Positions 23,228 to 33,162 of a DNA stretch of 64,000 nt are shown in pieces (position 1 is the stretch's first letter; the number at the start of each line of letters is the position of its first letter). Origin of the DNA: Ignavibacteriales bacterium. Lineage in GTDB: Bacteria; Bacteroidota; Ignavibacteria; Ignavibacteriales; SURF-24. Below the pieces are notes generated by a model. The model saw only the letters and a list, made by a program, of their open reading frames with translations, was not told where the DNA came from and searched no databases. Location: positions 62,001-126,000 of the forward strand of contig JAPLFH010000054.1 of the NCBI GenBank assembly GCA_026390815.1, read 5' to 3'. The position numbers and the translations under genes were made by a program.

Positions 23228-25261
23228 ATGGCTTTTGGATTTACGAAACTCTGCATATTATTACTATACTTTATTCCACTTCTTCATACTTCATTTACGC
23301 AAGATATAACAAATTTTCACAGAATGATTTTCAATGGCGATAAAACTGCTCTTATGGAATATAAAAATAACCAAAAGCAAATAATTAGTAATCAAAATTC
23401 CAAGACCTATACTTTAACTGTAGATGCAGATTTTAAAATGGAAGGTATTTGGATATTAAGTGCAAGTGGTAGCGAATATTTAAATTTTACAAAAAATACC
23501 CAGTATATTTTTAAAGTAGCATCTGATAGCTTACAGATATTTACAAATTACTATCAGCAAGAAATCCCATATCAACATACAGTTTTTTATAAAGAAGCAT
23601 ATATAAACAATGATTTAACAATTACTATTAAAAAAGTTGAAGCTAATAAAACAAAATATTTTAATTTGCTGCGGGCTGAAAATATAACTTTGCTGCTTAA
23701 CCAAATAGATCTTGTATATAGAACTAAGAAATTTAACGGAGGTATCGTAATCGAGCAAATATTGAATAATAGACCTTACTATATATTGCGGTATAACAAT
23801 TTTCCAAATAAGAATATAAGTTGCGAGTGGGCTGTAAAAGGTAAGCAGCGATCAAATAATGGTGACATATACATTTTAAATGGTCAACTAAAAAATTCAG
23901 ATATAGATTCAATAGTGCAAAATAATCCTTTGAATTATAAACATGCTCATTTCCATTACAGTTTCCCGGATTCGATAATGTCGCAAATAATTCACGTTGG
24001 GTTTTTTCCGTTCGGTCATTATTATTTGGATGATCCAGTTTATAAATTACCACTTAATGTTAGTATTTACCAAGATACAAGTGCCTCGATTGATTTGATA
24101 GCCTCTAAGTTCTGGCAACAGGTTGATTTACATGGTTCTGGAAAGGAGAATTTAGAAAGTGCTCAAATGCGTATTGGCAATGGTAAAATATATGGCTATA
24201 CCTCAAAATCAAGCTATGATAAACCATTTATTCTTTCGGAAACCGAGGACGCATATTTTGGTTTTACTCCTACTTACTGGTTTGGAAAATATATTAATCA
24301 AACAAACACAATAAGAATAAGGGGTGATTGGGGGATAAGGAATGATCAACAGCTATTTCTTTCGCAATCAAATGATGTACTACCACAGTACCCGCCCAAA
24401 ATACAAATAAGTAACCAAGACAGTGTAATTTTAGAAAAAGAAATATTATCTGAATTATTTACAATTTCTATTGCTGCAGGTTACGTCCCTGATAGTTTGA
24501 GATTTCCAGTTCCACCGGATAAATATAAGGTAGTTGTCATGAACGATAAGAGTGAAGTTGCACATAAACCAGCTATTACAAAAGCAACTGCGGTATTTGA
24601 TTTGAGGAATGAAGATAAGAATCCACCAAACATGATTTTATTTCAGATACTTTCCGGTGATAGAATAAACAATATTATTACCCCTGCTACTAAGAATACT
24701 ATTCGTTTTAAGCTGGAAGATGACGACTCTGTATCTAATGTGCAATTGTTCTACAGGTCTGAAAATGATTTGAATTGGTCAGAACTACCGCTGAGCATAA
24801 CCGAATTGTATTATCAAACTGAAATACCGGTATTATCATTCAATTACTATTCACTAAAGATAAATGCGGAAGATCCCTCCGGCAATTCGATTAGTATAGA
24901 AATGGTACCAGCCTTTTTTTATAGTAAAAGCACATCAATAAAAGTTGATAAGCATGAAATTATTAGTTCCTTTAAACTATATCAGAACTTTCCCAATCCG
25001 TTTAATCCAACAACAACAATAAAATATGCTCTGCCAAAATCATCATATGTTGAGTTGAAGATTTATGATCTTATAGGAAGAGAGATAAAAACTTTAGTTT
25101 CAGGTAATGACACAGAGGGATATAAAGAAGTTGTATGGGATGGAAGGAACAATTCAGGTGAGCAGGTTTCAAGCGGGATTTACTTTTATCATTTTAAAGC
25201 TTCTTCAACTGAGGATGGAAAGGTGTTTGAGAAAAGCGCCAAGCTGATGCTTCTAAAATAA
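23228..25261 (+). CDS. Large secreted protein with T9SS sorting domain
   Basis: About 677 residues from ATG 23228, which has AGGG 6 bp upstream and sits directly at the signal peptide (FTKLCILLLYFIPLLHTSFT). The body (about 30-560) has no domain that I recognise; it is rich in aromatic residues and short beta strands. Near residues 480-575 an Ig-like segment precedes the C-terminal sorting domain, YQNFPNPFNPTTTIKYALP, followed by a FlgD-like repeat (VVWDGRNNSGEQVSSGIYFY). It is a predicted surface or extracellular protein exported by type IX secretion. Substrate unknown. Confidence 0.8.
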   Translation: MAFGFTKLCILLLYFIPLLHTSFTQDITNFHRMIFNGDKTALMEYKNNQKQIISNQNSKTYTLTVDADFKMEGIWILSASGSEYLNFTKNTQYIFKVASDSLQIFTNYYQQEIPYQHTVFYKEAYINNDLTITIKKVEANKTKYFNLLRAENITLLLNQIDLVYRTKKFNGGIVIEQILNNRPYYILRYNNFPNKNISCEWAVKGKQRSNNGDIYILNGQLKNSDIDSIVQNNPLNYKHAHFHYSFPDSIMSQIIHVGFFPFGHYYLDDPVYKLPLNVSIYQDTSASIDLIASKFWQQVDLHGSGKENLESAQMRIGNGKIYGYTSKSSYDKPFILSETEDAYFGFTPTYWFGKYINQTNTIRIRGDWGIRNDQQLFLSQSNDVLPQYPPKIQISNQDSVILEKEILSELFTISIAAGYVPDSLRFPVPPDKYKVVVMNDKSEVAHKPAITKATAVFDLRNEDKNPPNMILFQILSGDRINNIITPATKNTIRFKLEDDDSVSNVQLFYRSENDLNWSELPLSITELYYQTEIPVLSFNYYSLKINAEDPSGNSISIEMVPAFFYSKSTSIKVDKHEIISSFKLYQNFPNPFNPTTTIKYALPKSSYVELKIYDLIGREIKTLVSGNDTEGYKEVVWDGRNNSGEQVSSGIYFYHFKASSTEDGKVFEKSAKLMLLK

Positions 25262-25417
25262 GTACAATGTTATTGTTTGTTTTTGTAATGCCAGTTGGTT
25301 TGTTGTTTCTTTTTGACCAAGTGATCGAAGATGTTAATTATAAGTTTCAGATTGTTATTTTTTGATGTAACTCTTATAGATAGTGTTTATTTAATCATTC
25401 AATAAAAGGAGATAGTT

Positions 25418-26317
25418 ATGAAAAAGAATTTACTTTTTATTGCTGCTATTTTATTTTTGTTCACCGCTGTTATCTTTCCGCAAGATCAGGGAATGACAGG
25501 TGAAACCCATAGGAAAAATGTTGGTAAAATTCTGTGGGCAAAAGAAAGAATACTAAAGGATGCCCAGGATCAGATAACATACGAAACTGTTTTTAATGTA
25601 TCTGACCCGGTGTACGGAAGAGTTTTTCTTGAAAAAAGCCTGCCGCGTCTTTCTGAAGGACTGGGGGATAATTGTTTCAACAATAATTCTAACTTTCGTT
25701 TGATGGTATTTGTGGATGGAGTTGATAAAGGAATTATCAATCAAAATTATTTACCGGGTGGGAAAACATGGACAACTTGCCAAATCTGTCTTAATTTATC
25801 TCCTGGGGATAACCCGGATGATGTCAACGGAGGTGTTCCAGAAAAGTGGGCTGAATTGGTAAAAACATTACCAAATGGGACCCATGAATTTAAATTTGAG
25901 TTTTATGGTGGTGATGGAGATAAATGTTTAAAGAAATTTGCAGAGGGATCTTTTACTTTGAATAAATCTGGAGAAATGGTTGCCGGAAAACTTAATAAAC
26001 TTCCAATTGCAAAAATGAAAGATGCGGCACTTCAATCATCTATGCTAAAAGCAATAAAGGATAAAGGCTGGAAGAATGAATCACCAATTAAAGTTGTAAT
26101 AGTTGAAGATGACTGGAGAATCATCCGGGATTATCTTGGGAATATTCTTCGCAGGGAAATTAACACAAACGTAATATTAAAGAATAATGATGGCAACTGC
26201 CGGTTGACTGATATTTCTTTTACACAGGAATACAAGGGTGGAAATAAGTATGGTGTTACTGAAGTTTATGGTATCGGAATGAAAAATATTCCGTTCGATT
26301 GTGAAGCTGCTAAGTAA
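25418..26317 (+). CDS. Secreted protein of unknown function
   Basis: 299 residues with a strong ribosome binding site (AAAGGAG, 7 bp before ATG) and a signal peptide (KNLLFIAAILFLFTAVIFP, cleavage near FPQ). The mature protein has several cysteines, including a CQIC pair near residue 121, and lacks a T9SS tail, so it probably stays in the periplasm. The C-terminal 100 residues (IKVVIVEDDWRIIRDYLGNI, then RREINTNVIL) look like a separate compact domain. No family is recognised. It has its own leader and a clear terminator, so it is a single-gene unit. Confidence 0.75.
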   Translation: MKKNLLFIAAILFLFTAVIFPQDQGMTGETHRKNVGKILWAKERILKDAQDQITYETVFNVSDPVYGRVFLEKSLPRLSEGLGDNCFNNNSNFRLMVFVDGVDKGIINQNYLPGGKTWTTCQICLNLSPGDNPDDVNGGVPEKWAELVKTLPNGTHEFKFEFYGGDGDKCLKKFAEGSFTLNKSGEMVAGKLNKLPIAKMKDAALQSSMLKAIKDKGWKNESPIKVVIVEDDWRIIRDYLGNILRREINTNVILKNNDGNCRLTDISFTQEYKGGNKYGVTEVYGIGMKNIPFDCEAAK

Positions 26318-26340
26318 AAGCCCAAATTAAATTTTATATA

Positions 26341-26386
26341 AGTCTGAACCCGGTTATATGCAATGAACTTGGTTCAGACTATTTTT
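26341..26386 (+). terminator. Intrinsic terminator
   Basis: AGTCTGAACC (26341-26350) pairs perfectly with GGTTCAGACT (26371-26380), followed by ATTTTTAT. It lies 23 bp after the secreted-protein gene. Confidence 0.8.
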
Positions 26387-26501
26387 ATCTAATATTAAAT
26401 TAACTACTAAAAAACAACCTGCTCTATTGCCCCAAAATCATTACACTTGCTATTCCATTTTTGATTCCATAATTTTTGCCCAGTATTTTAATATAGAGTA
26501 A

Positions 26502-26921
26502 ATGGATATAAAAACATTATCATTTGATGTAAAGACAAAAGGCTTTAACGATTTAATCGATATTACTGATAATGTTCAATCGCTTATCAGCAGCTCCGGG
26601 TTATCAGAAGGAAATGCGCTGGTATTTGTGGTTGGCTCTACGGCTGGAATAACAACCACCGAGTTTGAGCCCGGTTTGAAAAAAGATCTGCCAGAACTTT
26701 TTGAAAAATTAATTCCTTCGAACAAAAATTATCATCATGATAACACCTGGCACGATGGTAATGGTTATGCGCATTTAAGAGCATCAATTCTAGGCGCATC
26801 TTTCACCGTTCCTTTTTCCAACAAGCAGCTTTTACTTGGAACATGGCAGCAAATAATTCTTATCGATTTTGACAATCTACAGAGAACCAGACATATTATT
26901 TTACAACTAATTGGTAAATAA
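26502..26921 (+). CDS. YjbQ/UPF0047-family protein
   Basis: A 139-residue single-domain protein of the YjbQ/UPF0047 family, for which weak thiamine phosphate synthase activity has been reported in other bacteria. The conserved block HHDNTWHDGNGYAHLRAS and following GTWQQIILIDFD are intact, with the metal-binding histidines. Length matches the family (about 135-140). It is followed after 9 bp by a nuclease-like secreted protein, but that neighbour gives no functional clue. Confidence 0.85.
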   Translation: MDIKTLSFDVKTKGFNDLIDITDNVQSLISSSGLSEGNALVFVVGSTAGITTTEFEPGLKKDLPELFEKLIPSNKNYHHDNTWHDGNGYAHLRASILGASFTVPFSNKQLLLGTWQQIILIDFDNLQRTRHIILQLIGK

Positions 26922-26930
26922 GAGTTCATT

Positions 26931-28046
26931 ATGAATAAACATTTGTACTATATAAAACTGTTAGCAATCCCGGTATTATTTCTTTTCGGCGGCTGGGGAA
27001 AAGTTGCCCATCAAAAAATAAATTATAATGCAGCACAATATTTCCCCAAGGAAATGAACGGTTTTGAAAACTGGAAGGACTATCTTTCTGAGCACGCTTC
27101 CGATGCGGATAACAGAAAGGGAAGCGATCCTACAGAAGGCATTAAACATTATATAGACATCGATAGTTACTCCGAGTTTGTTACAAATGGATTTATATCT
27201 CAAAATTTAGATTCGATGGTTATGCTGCACGGGGCAGCTTATGTGAACGACCAGGGGATTTTACCATGGGCAACGATTACTACTTTCGATTCTTTGAAGA
27301 AATGTTTTAGCAGAAAGGATTGGAACAGAGCAAAATTTTTTGCGGCAGATCTTGGACATTATGTTGGTGACGGACATATGCCGCTTCATATTACAAAAAA
27401 TTATAATCCGGGTGGATTGCATTCCAGGTATGAAAGCAATCTAATGAGCCGGTATGCAGATCAAATAATTTTTAATACGGATTCTATCGGCTACGTTTCA
27501 AATACTTCCGATTTTATTTTTCATTATATCTATTCAAATTATTCATATGTCGATTCAGTAATTCAGTCGGATATTAATTCAAAAAGTACTGCCGGAAACA
27601 CAAACAGCGATTTGTATTATTCAACCTTGTGGAGTCAAACAAAAAACTTTACAAGCGATCTATTAAACCATGCAGCTAAAAATTTAGCTGTGTTAATATA
27701 TTCCGCTTGGGTAGAAGCCGGCAAACCACAAATTGTTACGCAGGTAAAGGATGAAAGAGGATCTTCAAATTTCCGGCTATTTCAAAATTATCCGAATCCT
27801 TTTAATCCATCAACAGAAATTGGTTTTCAACTTGCTTCGTTTAGTACTGTAACTTTAAAAATATTTAATGTTCTTGGAACCGAAGTTGCAACATTGGTAA
27901 ATGAAGATAAACCAGCAGGTAATTATGAAGTTGTGTTTAATACCAGTAGGAGTGAGGTTACTTCGCACCTAACAAGTGGAATTTATTTTTATAAGCTTAC
28001 TGCAGGAAGTTACTCAACAACTAAAAAGATGATGGTGATGAAATAA
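26931..28046 (+). CDS. S1/P1 nuclease-like zinc protein with T9SS tail
   Basis: 371 residues. After a signal peptide the mature protein begins GWGKVAHQ, the tryptophan/histidine N-terminus used as a zinc ligand in S1/P1 nucleases and zinc phospholipase C. Further ligands are in HASDADN, GIKHYIDID, LGHYVGDGHMPLH and HSRYESNL. A sorting domain (FQNYPNPFNPSTEIGFQLA, ending TTKKMMVMK) shows export by type IX secretion. It should cleave nucleic acid or phosphoester substrates outside the cell; which one is not decided by sequence. Confidence 0.85.
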   Translation: MNKHLYYIKLLAIPVLFLFGGWGKVAHQKINYNAAQYFPKEMNGFENWKDYLSEHASDADNRKGSDPTEGIKHYIDIDSYSEFVTNGFISQNLDSMVMLHGAAYVNDQGILPWATITTFDSLKKCFSRKDWNRAKFFAADLGHYVGDGHMPLHITKNYNPGGLHSRYESNLMSRYADQIIFNTDSIGYVSNTSDFIFHYIYSNYSYVDSVIQSDINSKSTAGNTNSDLYYSTLWSQTKNFTSDLLNHAAKNLAVLIYSAWVEAGKPQIVTQVKDERGSSNFRLFQNYPNPFNPSTEIGFQLASFSTVTLKIFNVLGTEVATLVNEDKPAGNYEVVFNTSRSEVTSHLTSGIYFYKLTAGSYSTTKKMMVMK

Positions 28047-28272
28047 AAAAAGGTAATACTGACTTGAATCTTCCCCAGTTTAAATAAGAAGAGATTAAAA
28101 ATAAATTTGGATCCGAACTAAGTTCAATCACGCCGTAATTAATCTTTATCCATTATTTACTTAAAAGCCACTAAATCATTCCTTTTCCATACCACATATC
28201 TTTTTCAATAAAAAGTTACTATTTGCCAATTTGCTTATTCCACCTTTTAGTATTACTTTTACAATGTAATTC

Positions 28273-28294
28273 CGCCCCGTTGAGGGCGTTTTTT
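28273..28294 (+). promoter_or_regulatory. Terminator/attenuator hairpin directly before rimP
   Basis: CGCCC (28273-28277), loop CGTTGA, GGGCG (28284-28288), then six T (28289-28294), only 5 bp before the rimP ATG. No gene reads into it on this strand within 220 bp, so it is best explained as a leader attenuator. It would also cover the region where the ribosome binding site should be. Confidence 0.6.
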
Positions 28295-28299
28295 GTTAT

Positions 28300-28752
28300 A
28301 TGAATATCTTACAGAAAAAAATATCAGATCTTGCCTTACAAGTAACAGAAGGTTTAGGTTTTCTACTTATAGAAGTTGTCTACAAAGGCGACGAAAGGAA
28401 TCGAATTATTCAGATTTTTATTGATAGTGAAACCGGTGTATCCGCAGACGATTGTGCAGCAGTAAGCTTTCAATTAGCAAAGATTTTGGAAGAACAAGAT
28501 TTAATTCCATATAAATATCGGTTAGAAGTTTCTTCGCCTGGTACCGAGCGACCATTAAAATTCCTGAAACAATTTCCCAAACACTTGAACAGAAAATTTG
28601 AGGTAATTTACCACGCTGAAGAAGAAATGAATAAAATAGAAGGTAAGCTTATTCAAATAGATGGCGAAGATCTTTACTTCAGCCAAAACAAAAATGAATT
28701 AATGATTAACTTTAATAAAATTAAGTCAGCAAAAGTAATAATTAGCTTTTGA
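28300..28752 (+). CDS. rimP: Ribosome maturation factor RimP
   Basis: A 150-residue RimP, which helps assemble the 30S subunit. The N-terminal domain has the expected DDCAAVSFQLAKILE and YRLEVSSPGTERPLKF blocks, followed by an SH3-like C-terminal domain. Length is normal. It is the first gene of the rimP-nusA-infB cluster and is preceded closely by a terminator-like hairpin; no clear Shine-Dalgarno precedes its ATG. Confidence 0.93.
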   Translation: MNILQKKISDLALQVTEGLGFLLIEVVYKGDERNRIIQIFIDSETGVSADDCAAVSFQLAKILEEQDLIPYKYRLEVSSPGTERPLKFLKQFPKHLNRKFEVIYHAEEEMNKIEGKLIQIDGEDLYFSQNKNELMINFNKIKSAKVIISF

Positions 28753-28770
28753 AGTTGGAGGAAAAAATAA

Positions 28771-30018
28771 ATGAATAGTGAGATAGTTGAATCCTTCTCC
28801 CAGATGGTTAGAGAAAAGAATATCGATAAGGATGTTCTTGGAGGAATAATCGAGGAAATATTCGGAATACTTGTTAAGAAAAAATATGGACTCGAAGCAG
28901 TATATGATGTAGTTGTTAATATGGATAAGGGTGATATAGAAATATTTCTTGAAAAACAAATTGTTGAAAATGTAGTTGATCCAAATATTGAAATTAGTTT
29001 AGAGGAAGTAGAAAAACGCGGCAATGATGATGGATTAGAAGTCGGCGAAGTTTTTGTTGAAAAATTAGATTTAAGTTCCTTTGGCAGAAGATTGATAAAT
29101 CTTGCTCGTCAGAGTTTAAACCAGAAAATCCGTGAACTTGAAAAAGATATTATTTATAATGAATATATTGAAATGCTTAACGAGATAGTTGTTGGCGATA
29201 TTTACCAGGTTAGAAAGAATGACATTCTTGTTAACCATAATAAGAATGAATTGCTACTTCCGCGCCACGAACAAATCCCGAGAGAAAAATATCGCAAAGG
29301 AGAGACTGTTAGAGCAATTGTAAAAGAAGTTAAAAAAACGCCGAATGGTCCGGTAATTATCGTTTCCCGCGCTGATAATTTATTCCTGCAAAGATTGTTT
29401 GAAATTGAAATACCAGAAATTTATGATGGCGTAATTGAGATAAAAGGAATTGCAAGAGAACCAGGTGAAAGAGCAAAGGTTGCAGTCGAATCTTCCGATG
29501 GAAGAATTGATGCTGTTGGAGCATGCGTTGGAATGAAAGGTGTTCGTATCCATGCAATAGTAAGAGAACTGAACAATGAAAATATTGACGTTGTTAATTT
29601 TTCTGATGACATAGAAGTATATATTCAAAGGGCATTATCACCTGCTAAACTAAAAGCAATTTCTGTTGATGAAGACACAAGAAAAGCAACAGTGGTAGCT
29701 GATAGCGATCAGGTTTCATTAGTTGTTGGAAGAAACGGAGTAAATATTCGACTCGCAATGAAACTTACTGGTTATGAAATTGAAGTTATTAGAGAAGAAA
29801 AATCGTATGAAGAATATGAAGAAGACATTGAATTGGTAGATCTGAAAGAAGAACTTGGTAACGAAGTTTATGAAATTCTAATCAACCACCGGTTCGATAC
29901 GGCATTGGAAGTATTAACTGCAAAACCAGAAAAGTTAAAAGAAATTTCTGAACTTAGTGAAGAGAAAATTGCCGAAATAATTGAAATACTTAAAAATCAA
30001 TTTGAAGAAGAAGAGTAA
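28771..30018 (+). CDS. nusA: Transcription termination/antitermination protein NusA
   Basis: 415 residues: N-terminal RNA polymerase-binding domain (about 1-125), S1 domain (about 130-200), and two KH domains with GACVGMKGVRIHAIVREL and VVGRNGVNIRLAMKLTGYEI, followed by a short helix-hairpin-helix-like tail. It lacks the C-terminal acidic repeats of proteobacterial NusA, as is usual in Bacteroidota. Ribosome binding site TTGGAGG lies 12 bp upstream. NusA increases pausing and intrinsic termination, which makes the hairpin before rimP a possible feedback site. Confidence 0.95.
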   Translation: MNSEIVESFSQMVREKNIDKDVLGGIIEEIFGILVKKKYGLEAVYDVVVNMDKGDIEIFLEKQIVENVVDPNIEISLEEVEKRGNDDGLEVGEVFVEKLDLSSFGRRLINLARQSLNQKIRELEKDIIYNEYIEMLNEIVVGDIYQVRKNDILVNHNKNELLLPRHEQIPREKYRKGETVRAIVKEVKKTPNGPVIIVSRADNLFLQRLFEIEIPEIYDGVIEIKGIAREPGERAKVAVESSDGRIDAVGACVGMKGVRIHAIVRELNNENIDVVNFSDDIEVYIQRALSPAKLKAISVDEDTRKATVVADSDQVSLVVGRNGVNIRLAMKLTGYEIEVIREEKSYEEYEEDIELVDLKEELGNEVYEILINHRFDTALEVLTAKPEKLKEISELSEEKIAEIIEILKNQFEEEE

Positions 30019-30037
30019 ATAATTGCGGATTGCTAAT

Positions 30038-30067
30038 TGAGGTTAACGGAATTAAATAATTCTGTTA
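30038..30067 (+). promoter_or_regulatory. Hairpin in nusA-infB gap
   Basis: GGTTAACGGAATT (30038-30050), loop AAAT, AATTCTGTTATCC (30055-30067): 13 pairs with one mismatch and one G-T. No T-run follows; it may be an RNA-processing or stability structure in the operon mRNA. Confidence 0.4.
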
Positions 30068-30091
30068 TCCGAAATCTAAAATAGGAAAAAT

Positions 30092-32806
30092 ATGTCCGAA
30101 GAAGCCAAGACAAAGAAAGTTAGAATTTACAAATATGCATCTGAGTATAATCTATCAGCAGATTCGTTGTTAGAATTCCTCCAGAAGAAAGGACACGATG
30201 TAAAATCGCATATGTCCGCTCTATCGGATGATATGATTGCGGATATTACTGCTCATTTCAAAAAGGATATTGAAAAGGCGGAAAAACATTACCGTAAGAT
30301 TTCGGAATTTCAAAAAAAGAGAGCGGAGAAATCGGAGCAGCCCAGCAAGGAAGAACCAGTAAAAGTAGAAGTAAAAACTGTTGTTGAGGAAATTCCTAAA
30401 GTTGAAGAAATTCCTCCGGTTGAGGAAATTGTTGTAAAAGAAACTCATGTTGAAGAAATAGTTCACCAGGTTGAAATTGTAGCCGAAGTTGAAGAGAAGG
30501 AAAAAGATAGAAAAGAAATTGAAGAGACTCCTGTAGTTTTAGAAAAGCCAACCGAAGAAACTGACAATCCCACGGAACAGACTGAAATTCTGAGTTATCA
30601 GACGGATATGGAAAAGGAAATTAAGCAGCGTAGAGGCTTAACTATTGTTGGTAAGATGGATCTTGATAAAGGTAAGAAAAAACCTGTGGTTTCTCCGGAT
30701 AGAACAAAATTATCCAAAGGTGAAGAAACTGTACGCGAAGGTGTTCCCGCAAAAGATTTAAAAGTTAAAACTGCTGCTGAAGAATCCGAACTGGATCAAT
30801 CTAAAAAGAAAAAGAAAAAACCAAAAGCAAAGAAAAAACTAAAAGTAGAAACAACTGAAGAAGTAGTTGCAGTCCCAAAGAAAAAGAAATTTAAGCGCAT
30901 TGAAGTTGATGGCAGGGAAGTGGATGAAGCAATTAAAAGAACGCTTTCCAGTTTTGATGATTCGGTTGTGGCAGAACGTGCAAGCATAAGAAAAAGAAAG
31001 AAAAAGGAAAAAGCAGAAATTCAGGAAAGAAAACTTGAAGAACAGCTTGCAGACGAAAAGAAATTAAAAGTTACTGAGTTTATTGCTGTTAGCGAAATTG
31101 CAAACCTGATGAATGTTCCTGTATCCGATGTTATTTCTAAATGTATCGGATTGGGCATTATGGTTTCTATCAACCAGCGACTTGATGTTGATACAATAAC
31201 TCTGGTTGCAGATGAATTTGGTTTTGAAGTTGAGTTTCAGGATGAGTATTCATCAGAAGAGTTGGCTGATACACCGGATACCATTGCATCCTTGAAACCA
31301 CGTCCACCGGTAGTTACAATTATGGGGCACGTTGATCATGGCAAAACATCATTGCTTGATCGGATAAGATCTACTAACGTTGTTTCCGGTGAAGCGGGTG
31401 GAATAACACAACACATTGGTGCTTACCAGGTAAACGTACAGGGAAAGTTCATTACATTTTTAGATACACCGGGACACGAAGCTTTTACTGCAATGCGCGC
31501 CCGTGGTGCAAAAGTAACAGATATTGTTGTTCTTGTTGTTGCTGCGGATGATGCTGTAATGCCACAAACTGTGGAAGCTATAAATCATGCTCAGGCTGCA
31601 AACGTTCCAATTATTATTGCGATAAACAAAATAGATAAACCAGGCGCTAACCCGGATAAAATTAAACAGCAGCTTGGCGATAGAAATATTCTGGTAGAAG
31701 AATGGGGTGGAAGATATCAATGTATAGAAATATCTGCTAAAGCTGGTAAAAACATTGAAGAACTATTAGAAAGAATTTTGCTTGAAGCAGAAGTGCTTGA
31801 ACTAAAAGCTAATCCAGATAGAAAAGCCCGCGGAACTGTTGTAGAAAGCCAGCTTGATAAAGGACGTGGAATTACCGGAACAATCCTGGTACAAAAAGGC
31901 ACGCTGGAAATTGGTGATCCATTTGTTGCGGGTGTAAATCATGGACGTGTTAGAGCTATGTTTGATGAAAGAAATAATAAAGTGATGAAAGCAAGTCCAT
32001 CAGCGCCGGTTATGGTGCTTGGCTTTGAAGGAGCGCCTCAGGCAGGTGATACTTTCGTAGTTGTAGAATCCGAAAGAGCTGCACGTGAAATAAGCATTAA
32101 ACGTCAGCAGTTAAAACGTGAACAGGATCAAAGACAAGTTCACCATATTACACTTGATGAAATTGCACATCAGATTAGCATTGGCGGAGTTAAAGAACTT
32201 CCACTTATTGTTAAAGGTGATGTGGATGGATCTGTAGAAGCACTTTCCGATTCTTTGATGAAATTATCGAATGAAGAAGTTATAATTCGTGTTATTCATA
32301 CAGGAGTAGGACAAATTTCTGAAGGTGATGTTCTATTAGCTTCCGCATCTGGAGCAATTATAATTGGTTTCCATGTTCGTCCAAATTTAAATGCCCGTAA
32401 ACTTGCTGAAGCCGAGAAAGTTGATATCCGGCTTTACAACGTAATTTATGATGCAATCAACGAAGTGAAATCTGCTCTTGAAGGATTACTCTCACCGGTT
32501 ATTTCAGAAGAAATTACTGCAACCGTTGAAATTAGAGAAACATTTAAAGTGCCTAAAGCAGGAACAATTGCAGGCTGTTATGTTCAGGAAGGTAAGATAC
32601 AAAGATCTAATAAAGTAAGATTGATTCGCCAGGGAATTGTAACCTGGGAAGGTGAGCTCGATTCCTTAAGAAGATTTAAAGACGATGTTAAAGAAGTTGA
32701 TGCTGGCTATGAGTGCGGCTTAAACCTGCACAACTTTAACGATATAAAAGTTGGGGACATAGTTGAAGCATATAAATTTATTGAAACTAAAAAGAAATTA
32801 GAGTAA
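30092..32806 (+). CDS. infB: Translation initiation factor IF-2
   Basis: 904 residues. An IF2_N domain at the start ([20 protein letters not shown]) is followed by a long charged Glu/Lys-rich linker (about 80-330), a second IF2_N-like segment, then the GTPase with G1 GHVDHGKTS (about 411-419), G3 DTPGHEAF and G4 NKID, and the EF-Tu-like and C2 fMet-tRNA-binding domains. It places initiator tRNA on the 30S subunit. It overlaps rbfA by one base (TAATG), so the two are translationally coupled. Confidence 0.96.
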   Translation: MSEEAKTKKVRIYKYASEYNLSADSLLEFLQKKGHDVKSHMSALSDDMIADITAHFKKDIEKAEKHYRKISEFQKKRAEKSEQPSKEEPVKVEVKTVVEEIPKVEEIPPVEEIVVKETHVEEIVHQVEIVAEVEEKEKDRKEIEETPVVLEKPTEETDNPTEQTEILSYQTDMEKEIKQRRGLTIVGKMDLDKGKKKPVVSPDRTKLSKGEETVREGVPAKDLKVKTAAEESELDQSKKKKKKPKAKKKLKVETTEEVVAVPKKKKFKRIEVDGREVDEAIKRTLSSFDDSVVAERASIRKRKKKEKAEIQERKLEEQLADEKKLKVTEFIAVSEIANLMNVPVSDVISKCIGLGIMVSINQRLDVDTITLVADEFGFEVEFQDEYSSEELADTPDTIASLKPRPPVVTIMGHVDHGKTSLLDRIRSTNVVSGEAGGITQHIGAYQVNVQGKFITFLDTPGHEAFTAMRARGAKVTDIVVLVVAADDAVMPQTVEAINHAQAANVPIIIAINKIDKPGANPDKIKQQLGDRNILVEEWGGRYQCIEISAKAGKNIEELLERILLEAEVLELKANPDRKARGTVVESQLDKGRGITGTILVQKGTLEIGDPFVAGVNHGRVRAMFDERNNKVMKASPSAPVMVLGFEGAPQAGDTFVVVESERAAREISIKRQQLKREQDQRQVHHITLDEIAHQISIGGVKELPLIVKGDVDGSVEALSDSLMKLSNEEVIIRVIHTGVGQISEGDVLLASASGAIIIGFHVRPNLNARKLAEAEKVDIRLYNVIYDAINEVKSALEGLLSPVISEEITATVEIRETFKVPKAGTIAGCYVQEGKIQRSNKVRLIRQGIVTWEGELDSLRRFKDDVKEVDAGYECGLNLHNFNDIKVGDIVEAYKFIETKKKLE

Positions 32807-33162
32807 TGTCATTCAGAATAGAAAAAGTATCTAAGTTGATAAAAGAAGAGATTAGTATAATCTTTCTTTATAAACTGAAAGATCCTGCATTTGGACTTAT
32901 TACAATTACAGATGTAAAAGTTAGTCCGGATTTACGGGTTGCAAAAATTTATTTTTCGGTTTTTAATAAAGAAAAAAGAAATTTTGTACTGGAAAAAGTA
33001 AACGAAGCAAAAGCATTAATTAGAACAGAATTAGCCCAAAGAGTTAAGCTGCGCTTTGTTCCTGATATTGATTTCTTTATTGATGATACAATTGATTACG
33101 TCGAAAAGATGGAAGGAATTTTTAAAAAGATTCATGAGAATGATAAACAAAACAACGACTGA
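32806..33162 (+). CDS. rbfA: Ribosome-binding factor A
   Basis: A 118-residue KH-like fold protein for 30S maturation. RbfA blocks KLIKEEISIIFLYKLKDPAF, ITITDVKVSPDLRVAKIYFS and LRFVPDIDFFIDDTIDY are all present. Start and preceding infB stop share one base; the end overlaps the likely truB start by about 29 bp. Its position between infB and truB is the classical order. Confidence 0.94.
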   Translation: MSFRIEKVSKLIKEEISIIFLYKLKDPAFGLITITDVKVSPDLRVAKIYFSVFNKEKRNFVLEKVNEAKALIRTELAQRVKLRFVPDIDFFIDDTIDYVEKMEGIFKKIHENDKQNND

